Translations under genes and position numbers: made by a program
In this document: positions 1 to 11,200 of the stretch, piece after piece
Layout: every line of letters begins with the position of its first letter
Position numbering within the stretch: the first letter of the stretch is position 1
The notes under the pieces: model-generated
Told to the model about the DNA's origin: nothing
Seen by the model: the letters and a program-made list of their open reading frames with translations, nothing else
Databases searched by the model: none
Assembly: GCA_031213475.1 (NCBI GenBank)
Contig: JARUPZ010000017.1
Span: 10,109,087-10,173,086, forward strand
Reading direction: 5' to 3'
Source: Nereocystis luetkeana
Taxonomy: Eukaryota > Sar > Phaeophyceae > Laminariales > Laminariaceae
Length of the DNA: 64,000 nt

Positions 1-1189
1 ATCTGTGGTGCCGAGAGTTCGCTGATCGCCGGCAGGTGTGGGGGCATTTGCGACGTTGTGAGAACTGTGGGGTGCTGCATTTTCTTCCAGTGCAGCAGTT
101 ACATGTCATTGTGTCGTTTCGTGATGTTGAAGCCTACGCAGGAGTAAAGTCGTAAATACGTTTTTATCGACGTTATCACGAATCTTGTAAAACTATAAAA
201 ACAGTTCTGAAGCTCGCTTGAACTCATACCGCTCGTCGTATTCCCTATTATGCGAGGTTAAAGCCATGACCCCAAAAAGCGCCTTACGTGAAGCCGCGCA
301 CTGTATGTAGCGTACCACACGCTTCAAACAACATAGGTCAGCAAACGTGTATTTCCCCTTGATCGACGCCATGAAATATATTGCTTAGACGAAGGTGCCT
401 AGGGGGCAGAACTCAGAGTAACGGAGGCAAGACCGCCATCTGTGCGAAAACCCCGCCATTTGAGTTGAATACACGTTTTCTACTCCTCCTGAAATTGTTT
501 TTTTGGCAATTTCTCTAATGTGCTTCCTGGTTGGTTTGCGTTTGTAAATAAACGTACGACAATAGTAAGGCATTTTCGCCTTCTGTTGCCACGGGGGCGC
601 ACGAATATGCTTAACATGTTTATATGGGCGACGTACGCATGTACGCTCGAAAAGCAACGACCGCATCGTAGGTCACCCTAACACATCGAACGATAGTTGC
701 GCAGTAGCTCACTCGAGATCGGAGTGGACGTTTCACAAGTCCCAAAAGAGCATTCACGGCGGTCTGATAGTCTTGTCTACAACTATAGCTACTGACTGTG
801 TTTGCCTGCATGGGCCTCCTGCTACTGCTGCTGTTGCTGTTGCTGTGTTGTGCTTGGCTGAGAGTGTTGGCACGCCGCATGCTCAAGCACTACAGTCGTC
901 TAACGCACATGACGTTGGCAAATCCTATGGTGATACTACACGTTTTGTAGGGCACACAAAGTTTACAGATGGACGTTCTTGGGGAAAGTTTGGAGCACAA
1001 TATGAAACACGATAGACGGGGAGAAATGGAACCAATTTTGTCAGGCTCGTTTGCATGCAAAAACCCATACCCAAAAGCCAAACAATCAACTGACAGGTTT
1101 GGGCTGGCTCCAATAGCTATGCCCAGGAACGGTGTTTTTTGGGGGCAACCGACGATCCCTAAAAATCGAGTATACACATAACCTCTCAC
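1..1189. other. no gene recognised (left edge)
   Basis: Would hold intron sequence of the broken spondin copy. I looked for exon 4-6 motifs (ASML, NTNDAF, YDAG, DWRNPVA) on the minus strand and saw none. Only the CTG-rich run stands out. Confidence 0.6.
827..852 (+). repeat. CTG/TTG trinucleotide run
   Basis: A run of CTG, CTA and TTG triplets. It makes a Leu-rich open frame on the plus strand (46 codons from ATG at 811) that looks like a by-product of the repeat. Confidence 0.6.
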
Positions 1190-2184
1190 CCGAATAAGAG
1201 TGCTGTCGCCGGCCTCAGCTAGTGCCCTTAGGTCGTCGCTAGATTCGGCTCCCATTTGGAAGACTTGGAGTTCCTATGGATAAGACACAGACGGACCAAC
1301 CGAGAGGAGAAGGAACATCCACATGGCAACGGCGTCACAGCCGACAGCGGGTGCATGGGGTGTGGTGCGATAGGTCGAAGACAGCACACTAACCAATATG
1401 GGATGAAAAAGGGGGCGGGTGGAGCTTTCTTGCAACTTCCTTCCGATGTGGGAGTATGATAATGTCTACATTTAGCACGAGCATGCCTTTTTAACTGACA
1501 TCTGATATCCTTGCTGTGCGTCATTCAAAGTGCTGTGTGACAGATGAGATGGGGGCGCGTGTTAGTTCGAGAAAGCTAGCTCCACCCAAAACGGTCTAAG
1601 TGTGGTATATTTAGTATTTGGAAAACGACCCTCAGGTTGTGTTTTCTTGTCTCCCTCTGCGACTGACACAGTGTGCACAATGTTGGACTGGGAGAATGGA
1701 TGATGGCTATGCTACTGTGCTGTGCCCACTTGAGAATGTTTTGTAAGCGCACAGCAGCGTGTGTGGCTCGACAGGAGATGGCTGTTACGGTGCAGGGCGT
1801 CCCCACAATTTCTGAGGTGACCCACGTGACGAAATCTATAAAGTACCCGAAAACCAAAAATGCTTTGGGAAATTCTGCACAATATTCCTATGACCTGTGC
1901 ATATCTACAAGGCATTTAAGTCCAACGCAAATGTTATGCAGAAGGTTCCGGGGGGTCGTTCGTTTCACAAGCCTGGTCGAGCCGGAGTGCTATGACCTAG
2001 GCTTGAGTATCACCATATCAACACGCATCATAGTGGCCTTGAACTCGAGGGCATCAACGTATCGAACCACACCACCGCCTTGAACCACCGCAGACACGAT
2101 GTTCTGCGGACTCAACGTAGAACTCTCGAAGACATCTCACCTCGGTGAGAAGGGCTGCATGAACGTCAGGTTCGTTACCGTGAC
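1190..2184 (-). pseudogene. broken spondin-gene fragment (exons 2 and 3)
   Basis: Exon 2 homologue 2184..2141: acceptor GGCCAG|, then VTVTNLTFMQPFSP, ending at CACCGAG|GTGAGA. Compared with the two 66-nt copies it lacks exactly 22 nt before the donor, which breaks the frame. Exon 3 homologue 1273..1190: acceptor CCATAG|, 28 codons including FQMGAESSDDLRALAEAGDS, donor CGG|GTGAGAGG. This is the same 84-nt length as the intact gene's exon 3 and has no stop. Exons 4-6 would lie left of the window. I found no exon 1. Either this is a pseudogene or an undetected splice variant rescues the frame. Confidence 0.68.
1274..2140 (-). other. intron between broken-copy exons 3 and 2
   Basis: 867 bp from donor GTGAGATG to acceptor CCATAG. 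A minus-strand stretch near 1988-2095 (SAVVQGGGVVRYVDALEF) is open but has no support beyond composition. Confidence 0.5.
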
Positions 2185-2796
2185 CTGGCCGGCAACAAAC
2201 ACATTGAGGAACGCACACGTTAGAGTAGGTCACTTTAGTACCCCAACCGATGATCGATCATGGTTGCTTTCATGTGGTAGACTGAACCTTGAAGACAGGT
2301 GCATGGTGGGCACCGCGCCCGTTGATTATACCGCAACTTCATCGTACAAGAATTTCACTCCAGCACTGCCAATTCGTGCTCCATTTGCTATCGAACATAT
2401 CCGATCTGCTGCATTGCGAACCAAAACCATGCTCGTGATATCCTCCACGGCTATCTGCACACGATCCCACTACTACTACCTCGGTTACCCTCTGCTTCGA
2501 ATGGCAGAGAAGAAATGGAAACGGACGCATAGCGCACACAGCGTACTTTGGCGAGAGCGCATGTTTGAGTACAAGGACACACGCACAAACATACGGTTAT
2601 TCATTCCTTCCGATGACAAGCAATGCTCTCAAAAACGTGTATTTATATGTTTATGAAGTAAACATTGAGGGAAGAGCAGTACATTCCGAACAAGCACCCA
2701 CAAAACCTAGGCAATCGTGGTTTTTCTTTAGACGGCAACAAATACCTTGAAAACTAGCGAATCATAGGTAGAACCATGTCGAACACAATCTTCGTG

Positions 2797-2885
2797 TTAA
2801 CACCGCAGTCCCGATTTTGGGGACAAACCTCACCAATTCCAAGTGATTTGTCCCCAAAACGGGACTGGGGTCCTAAAAGGGTTAA
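2797..2885 (+). mobile_element. family A hairpin MITE, copy 1
   Basis: It begins TTAA and ends GGGTTAA. The centre is an inverted repeat, CAGTCCCGATTTTGGGGACAAA facing TTTGTCCCCAAAACGGGACTG, written here as arms of about 21 bases around a 20-base loop. The left end is shortened relative to copy 2. The TTAA flanks suggest a piggyBac-derived MITE. Confidence 0.7.
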
Positions 2886-2918
2886 GACCACAACAAATGC
2901 CGCAAGAATGGACTACAG

Positions 2919-3165
2919 ACCCGTTCTACGATAGAGGTAGCACATTTCCGCTATTTCGTTTTCTGAAAAATGGGGTTTCTTGACCCCATATTGTCGGAAT
3001 GCCTGTCTTGACTTCGAGAAAAAACGTTTTGTAGACTCGGGCCATGGGACTATTCGCCGCGATGCTATTTTATTTTTGCTGAAGTCAGTTTTCGGGTGGA
3101 GCATGGAGCTCCTTAAGTGAGGAGCCTCAGAAAAATTGGGGTGAACCTCTATCGTAGAACGCCTC
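2919..3165 (+). mobile_element. family B inverted-repeat element, copy 1
   Basis: Termini are GTTCTACGATAGAGGT and its complement ACCTCTATCGTAGAAC. The core includes GTCGGAATGCC, GGGCCATG and TTTTCGGGTG. It has no coding capacity and lies 33 bp right of family A copy 1. Confidence 0.75.
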
Positions 3166-3205
3166 TAAAATATTTTCGCTCTAACTTGTTGTTAGCATAC
3201 TGCAG

Positions 3206-3547
3206 TAGAGTAGGTTTAGCAATCTGGGAGAAGGGATCTTTAGAGATATTTTTGACTTGGAAACTGCGTACCGTGGTCTACACTTCGGAATCGTCGTTCG
3301 ATACTCAGAACATTCCTGGTTCCATGCAAACGTGGGGCAGCCACGTTTTTCTGGAGAGTTTTGGTCTGTTTCGGCTGCGGTTTGGGGTCAGGGTTGGGGT
3401 TAGGGTTAGGGTTAGGGTTAGGGTTAGGGTTAGGGTTAGGGGTTGGGTTGGGTCTTCGCCCGTACCTTGATCCCAACAGAAACCAAAACACCCGAACAGT
3501 CTACCAACCTAAATATCGCCTTTCCCATATACTGTTAAAGGTGCTCC
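3206..3547 (+). mobile_element. family C element with internal TTAGGG repeats, copy 1
   Basis: The left end TTTAGCAATCTGGGAGAAGG is the approximate complement of the right end. The middle carries about seven perfect TTAGGG units (3400-3441), then GGGTTGGGTCTTCGCCCGTACC. Compared with copy 2 the similarity spans the whole unit including both ends, so the telomere-like tract belongs to the element. Confidence 0.75.
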
Positions 3548-4980
3548 TACAGTAGCAGACGAGGCTCAAGATCGTTTCAGAAGAGAATCCCACTCCAAAC
3601 CACAAGCACGCTACTGGTGAGGATTCCAACATACTAACGTGAGTCTCGTCGCTTGTTTAGGGCACGCTACCTCGTCAAGACCCGACGCTTGGAAATCGGT
3701 TGAGGTAAGCCGTATCCACTTTCCCGTCGGCTTGTCGTTCACTGGAAAAGTTTGAGAAATAGGAATCGAATGCAGTGATAGCGGGTAGCTCCGTCTGCGC
3801 TAGATGTTTTGCTTAAAACATGCACTCCTTATCGTGGCGGGCCTCGTCGATTTGAAGTAGTAGGTGTTTTCGTCTATGATTCGCCGATCACCGTGAGAGA
3901 GCCGAATATGTTAGTCATCATGATGCATTTGTCGATATCACGAGCTTCAGCACGAGGTAACTAAATCGAAGTGTTGACTTTATAGACAACCTAAATTCAT
4001 TTGGAAATCATTGTCATCCTCGAGCCATCATCGGTCCAAATAGAACCCACCGGAGTTAGGATTTATTTGAGATCGCACGATATATTTCGTGTATACCCTT
4101 GTGTAACATTGTTTATATGTGGATCGGCATCATCGAGTTTCGACACAACATACCAGGCACGACAGACACATTTTTTACACACTGTTCTGCATTACGGCAG
4201 CTGATGCACAAACCCCCAACAAACGGATTGCGCGTCGGACGTACTAGCGTTGCCAGTGCATGGTTGCCTGTGTGCCTCGTCGTGAAAGAATATATATACG
4301 GTGACGTTTAACATCGAAAACCATTAGTTGTGAGTGTTTCGGAGCTCCCCGAAGAAGGATTTCGAACCAAAATGTGCACCTACCTCCGCTGAAGGACGCG
4401 CCAGAATATGGACGCCAACGGAAGTCCGTTTAGAACGGCATTTATTTGCACCGTCAAGGTCATGCAGGTACTCTAGGGCTATCGCTCAATACTGATATAA
4501 TATACCAGGTAAGAAAGAGCGGAAAGTGACGGAAACAAAGTAGAGGTGTGTGTGTGCCGATGGTATGTTTTTAAAACTGCCTCCAATACTTGAAGCAAAG
4601 CTACATATATACATATATACGTGAGCCTCCTCACAGGAACTGAAGGCGTGCTAAGGTACCGTCACACCAAGCGGAATCCCAGACCTCCTCCCTTTTAGAC
4701 CGCTGTAGCCTAGCTAACAACAATTTAAACGACGCATAATAGGCTGAGACCCGTCCCACAAAATTGATTGCACCAATACGTTACTACTGGGGTATCTAAA
4801 CACGCCCGGCGTAAATAGGTATGTTTGGTAGCTTGTCCGTTGAGAATCGCCGTTTGTGATCTGTACCGTAGACCGGTTTTGTCGGTACGTTCATGGGCCG
4901 AGATGTGACCACAACAAAGATAAGTAAGTGCGTTCACTCGGCAGTGCTGGAACATTTCTAGACCACCAAGGGATATATAA
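3548..4980. other. no gene recognised
   Basis: Sequence between the two family C elements. Only short open frames on both strands, with no motif, repeat or clear splice pair. Confidence 0.6.
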
Positions 4981-5299
4981 GAGTATGTTTAGCAGTCTGG
5001 GAGAAGGGATCTTTCGGGATGTTTTTTACTTGAAAAATGTGTAGCGTGGTCTGGACTGCGAAATCGTCGTCCGCATCTGAGAAATTTCTTGATTCGATTC
5101 AAACTCGGCGTAGCCGCGTTTTTGGCGAGTTTTGGCCCGTTTCGGCTGGGGTTTGGGGTTAGGGTTAGGGTTAGGGTTATGGTTAGAGTCAGGGGTTGGG
5201 TTGGGTTTTCGCCCGTACCTTGATCCCAACAGGAACCAAAACATCCGAACAGCCTACCAACCTAAAGATCCCTTCTCCCAGATTGTTAAAGGTCCTCAT
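4981..5299 (+). mobile_element. family C element with internal TTAGGG repeats, copy 2
   Basis: The ends TTTAGCAGTCTGGGAGAAGG and its complement CTTCTCCCAGATTGTTAAA are strong inverted repeats. The tract near 5159-5188 has three perfect and two altered TTAGGG units at the same place as in copy 1. No coding frame. Confidence 0.78.
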
Positions 5300-8200
5300 A
5301 TATAATAACAAACAAGTACATTGGTGTCTGCCTTCTTTGACCGATTGCTGACACGATGCAGCCATTATATCGACATATAACATCCAACCGGTAAGTAATC
5401 GTGTGATCACGAATCTTGTTTCGCTCGACACAAGCAACGCATTCACTCGTGCCACCCGTATTTCTACTTCAAGACACCACATACTGAAGTTCAGCCTGAC
5501 CAATGGACATATCATATCCTCCACATTGCGCTTGAGTTAACTCACGCCTAGAACGTTTCGTTTATTAGTGGGCAGGAAAAACGTCTTCACCCAATCGAGC
5601 TGTTATATCTGTAGGTCGTGACGTGCTTCAATCACCAATAATACCTATATACGTACAACATATACACCCAACAAGAATGCGGTCTGTACATGCTACCTCC
5701 ACTAAGCAACACGGAGGCAAAGGGCAACCGAGCTGGCCGGAGACCGCAGAGATAGACATGACTACCACAGGAAATAATGAAAAATTGCGATAGGTGTCAC
5801 TGGCCGTGATTCTTGTGAATACGTGAACATGATTGAGTAGGTCGTGCGATTGCGTTCAAGGCTTGGATGTTTATGGCTAATTCAAATGGATAGGAGGGGG
5901 AGTCAAACGTAATCCATGAAGAATGCATAGCATGAAGGAAAACGAACCGATGCGAAAACGTGTTTTGACGTGTGCGTTCACGTACTTTTCGAGACCACAA
6001 AATGGTACCGGCGTCATACTAGTTTTACGACTGCAACAATATTGCCACCTTTGCGGTGATGGATAGAGTTACAAGCCGACGATATGGAATGGGCTCCCAC
6101 TTACTATCGCCTATTTCCTTGTTCCTGTCCCATGTTTTTACTGTTACTCGTCGTTGCTTCGTTTTCAGTTCAACTGCGCTGAGGGAGCACGTCGTCGACG
6201 CTTACGTGTTTCTCCGAATTTACTCCCAAATAGGTCTACCAGTCAGTAGGCAACGAATTGCACGAGTCATACACACAGGCGCATTTTGTATTAAATACGC
6301 GCGTAACTTTCTGTCGAAGAGGAGGTTCGATTAAACATGAAGCATTGATCGGCGTCCCCTGTGGCTTCGTAGGTGGTCCGCGTGCCTATCAAGATCAATT
6401 TCGTGGGTGCAAGTCTCACCGAGAGCATGCTCGTGGGCTTTTCTTGCAAAAAAGAAACTGATTAGCGGAAAGCGCGAGAGCGTGAGTTAGCTACGTTCAA
6501 TGAAAATCGACAAGCAGTGGGAACGCTGAACCCTTTGTGCAACAAAAAATAAAGGCACGCCCCGGGGGGGAGAAGGGTGAATACCTGTGACCACGGCATG
6601 TCCAGAAGCTCGTTGAGGGTAAAAACCTCCCATAAGTGAGGCTGGAGAGTAAACGTGATGAGCATTTCTAGGCAGGCGTCACCAGGCGAATAGGTACCGC
6701 ATCAACCACGGAATGGGTCTAGTGGCTGAAAATAAATCGCACTAACCAAAACCCCGGTTTGCAAGCCGCCACCCTTCCCCTCCTCGCTACAGCAGGCGCC
6801 CTTGAAGCATCGCGCGATGCGGCCAGCGACGCTCACAGCCCTTCGTAAACTTTCGTGAACTTGTGTATTGCTCACAGTATACATGAAACTCCACCAACGA
6901 CCAAAATCTTGAGCGAGACATTTTTACGAACAAATGACCTTGCGATACCTACTTGAACCGAAAACGGCGGCACGTAAATATGTATCCGTTTGTCCTCGTA
7001 CATAATAACATGTATGTGCGCAAAGGGTGTATATTTGGTGGCGATTTAGCTGTTTCAGGTAAAATACCGAACACTCCTATCACCCAGATTGGTCGTGAGC
7101 GGGCACTTGTCTAGAGAAGGTTCGCGTCCACCCTCATTTGGCTGTTTCTCCGAGGAACGATCGACCAGTACAAACGCGCGTGCAGTTTAGAGTTGACGGT
7201 GAGCCTCCACGTAATGTTTTGCATCTGTGGTTAACATTGTCCTCGTCTACGCGAAGGGCATGTATATTTTTTTTATCGACGTTGAAGTTCGAGCTGCACA
7301 CTGCCGGACGGCGGCCATTGCCGCAATAGCGCAGATATACATATATATGGTATTGAAGGCTAAATGATAAATATCCTAGCGCAGGCTGTTCAATCTTTCG
7401 TGCGTGCTGCAACGATATACTATGTCAGGGACTCATGGGGGATACAAACCGAGGGGCGTGTCGTAGCGGCCAGGGGGAATATATCCTCGCTGTGAGACTA
7501 CGGATTACGTTTTTCCAATTGAAAAGGCGAGGACTAGAGATTAAAGCTCACGCGGGTAACTGTGGAAGTTTAATATGTTTGGACCGGAACCAAAGCTGAC
7601 AGGCGGAGCTCGGGAAAACTACAAATATAAATCGTTCGAACTCTGATATGATAAAGTTGGTGACATAGGCCATGATAGGCTTTGTCGGGTGAAGCGGGAA
7701 ACCCGTATCAATATGCGGCGTGTGGGTGAGGATAAAGACCCCCAGGGGTACTAAATAGCACCCTTGCCCTAGCATACGTCTTTTGAGGACCCCCGCTATA
7801 AACGGGGTTTGATCCAATACTACGAGGTTAGATCCACAACGGAATTGATAATAGTGCGGCACGTATTGAACAATCAGAATACCGACACCTGCCGCAACAG
7901 GATCAGTACAGCGCCTGGCTCTATCTCATCGCGGAAGCCAATCATCTTTGATGGAATGTCGCATTCGGGGTACTCGACAGGCAGTCTATACAAAGCACAA
8001 GCCTAGCTACAGGATGTGATGTTGATTGGGGCACCAGAATATAGTGCGGATACGGAGAATGCGTCTCCTCGATTGTATGCCATTTCGAAATAGCGCGAAT
8101 ATTAGTCAAAACGTGCTTTCGACTGTAGATGACCAACGTCCGGGAGTTCCACGACACCGCAGTCGTCTCCGAACGATGATGTACGCAGAAGCATTTATAC

Positions 8201-11200
8201 CGTTCACATCAATAGCTCCTGAAGGCATTGAGGTCCTTCGAAGGTCGGTCACTGCCATCAACGTCCCTGCGCGCTCACTCGTCGGTCGAGCACGCGGCGA
8301 TGCAAGAATTAGAGAGAAAAAAGAACGTCACATTTATACATTAGATAGCTTCTATGTACGTTGTCCTAAAAAATTACGTCACAGATCGAAACAACAGAAT
8401 TCAATCTCAACGCATGCCCTATATTCTACACGATCCAGTCAGGTTCAGTTAAAACTTTATTTAACCATTCCGAAAGTGTGCGCAGACGTGCTTGGCGCCA
8501 TTCGAGCACTGACACGCGAAGTATGACCCCAAGACACATTCGGGTTGCGCGTTTCGTCCGACCTAAACCCGACTGACGGGCCTTCGCAATTGGAGATCCG
8601 CCCCATATAACTCGAGAACCATTAGTGTTACACAGTAAAATCGACAAATGGGTAGGCCAAAAAAAACTTGATCACTGCATGTAGCGTGCATATTTCTAGA
8701 GCGGTGATTTGCGTGGGTTACAGTTTGTTTTGCGTGAAGTGCGTCGGCAAACGATGGCGCATTCCTACCATAGCATGCATCTCCTTGACTTCCGCTGACA
8801 ACCGCTTCGTTGGGCAAGAAAGTCATCACGATCCAATAAGCGCGTTACGGAATGAACGCGCCTGAGGCTTCCGTGTTATATTGAAACGATCGATATTTAT
8901 TCTGCATGTTCTACTTCACCGGAGTTGCATCTGTTCGGAAGATGGGGGAAACTTCCCTCCTGGACCAGTCCTACCCTTATTGATTTTATATCTACTCGCT
9001 ATTCTCTTCGGCAGAGTGTAACCGGGAAAACAACGCATACATACGCATGCTACGTGAACTTTACACCCCCTTTTCTTTGTGTCTCCTCGCTTCAGAAGGT
9101 ACTGGTGTCATGGAAACCCACTTGACCTCAAATATGTTGTACCTTCAACCTGATTAACTATATCATGGCTTGCTGTCAGTATCTTACGAAGTATCGCATA
9201 TATAAACCATAGGGTTCCAACGACAATGGTTGTTCTCGGCGGCGGCACCACGCCAGCGCACGAATACGAGCGACAGAGGCACAACGTCTACTCGATACCC
9301 ATGTGCTGTAGTATCCATACCGCACATTGTCAAAACTTGAGAGGAGTGCTCGGAAAATGACTGCTGCATCTAAATAATACAACCGCTACAGAGTAACACC
9401 GGCGATACGATCTAGCTGGCAGGATACGGGGGAGGGGTACGTACTGACTTCATGACGGACACGGTAGGCTATACACCGTCACTAGGTTCACCGCACGTGT
9501 GTAGAGAGGCCGTGGCCAGCCCTTTGATAGTTTGACAACTGAGTTAAAGCCATTTTAGAGGTAGGATGGTCGGTGTGACTGGTAACAATACGGAATCAAA
9601 CTCATCAGACATACGCGCGCAAAACGTGCTTTGTGCGCCAATGTAACGGGGTACAGTACTTTTTAGTTGTTGTTTTCCTTTTAATCTTAGCAGTAACTCT
9701 GACCTGGGGTCACATGGTAGGCTCGTATCCCCCCTCCCAACTACTTAGTTTTCTTCGAATGCCTATCGCGAGAAGACTGCAGCCCTTTCTTCTCCTCGCC
9801 GACTGGCGTCTACTATACTTCACAGCGTGAACTAATGTACCAAACTACCGGGCATGCGTCGGTGGATGCGGGAGTGTGCCTGGGGTACTGATCCAACTGC
9901 ATCCTCCCCCGGACTGGTCCCCAAGGCATGTTGGTAACCATTTCGGGACTGCAGGCGGAAGATGTGACCACATATACGATGTTTGCTACAGCATTGGCCG
10001 CATTTTGTGCAGACGGGAGATACTCGTTGGGGCACCATTGATTTACTGGTCGATCTGCGGCGCAAGGTGTCGTGCGATATTCGCGCTGCACGGTCAACTC
10101 CCCGCGGTCCAGCACACTCGCAACCACGCAGTTGATACGACCACAATATCCATATGCAGTTTTTTGTTTCCGTACCACGGGATATTTCCTAGATTTCATA
10201 GCGAGTACCTCGCGTGTTTACGCCTGGTTGGGTTTCATCACAGCACGACGGCGCCGGTACGAGTGAGCATGCCAACCAAACCCAGCCATATCACGGAATT
10301 TTCGGTGAAGCCTCCATGTGATAAAAAATACTATCGCGCAATAGCAGAGGTAGGAGCTTCCGCTTATACTAACCGAGAACCACTTCCTGTAACTCGGCAC
10401 ACATTCAATTAAGGGGACGCACGTCGGTTAGCCCACAATCAGGATCATGAAACTGTCGATCGATTGTAAGTATATGATATTCAGGGTGTGCATAGTTCAG
10501 ATTGAGCTAGGGTAACATGTCGCATACCACCCGGGGTACGCGACGCCCACCCGGCGGCAATGTTCAATATTTTTGCTCTGCAAGAACTAGATTACGAAAG
10601 GGAAATCGATTTTCTGTCGTAGCTGTGGAACGGTCGTACCACATGGGAAGCGTTTGACGTTTTTTTGGTTGTAGCTTGCTAGTTTCAAGCACCGACCGGG
10701 GTCTAGTGCATTGTGACCGCCACCATCGAAAATTCGCCGTGGGTAAAGTGAAATCGCAAAATATCGTATCGGATGTTGGCGGAGATGTTGTACTATTCTG
10801 ACAGAAGAAGCCGTTGGAACGAACTTTCGCAACCGTGAAGAGTGCACGTACTGCATTTTTCGCCTATGAATCGCCCAGTCAGTCTATGTGAAAAGACACG
10901 GTTTAAATGGGCAACATGTATAGCCGACACCGTGCGGTATATGCATCACCATCGGTCGTTTAGCGCAGAAGTGTAAACAAATACCGATCTATCAACGCTG
11001 CCGTACAAGCCACCGAGGCACGGCGCCTCCGGTGTAAGTAAACCGTGTTGGGGAGGTGTGTCTCTAAGGGCTTTTCACGTTTGAGACATGAATGTTGTCA
11101 ATGCTTGGGCTCGTCCACCGCGGTGCCATCCAAGGCCTTTATCTCTAACCCAAACCAAATCATTTTTTCAGAGTAGGTACCAACGAACCCCCTCGGGATT

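Noticed and set aside
2099-2656. 185-codon plus-strand open frame
   Set aside because: It runs antisense over the spondin exon 2 homologue. The minus strand carries the family motif and splice sites.
3400-3441. Chromosome end or fusion point from TTAGGG repeats
   Set aside because: Only about seven units, inside an inverted-repeat element that recurs at 4981-5299 with the same tract.
9927-10040. Short plus-strand exon-like frame (QAEDVTTYTMFATALAAF)
   Set aside because: Composition looks protein-like, but all competing frames are open too and no partner exon or family was found.
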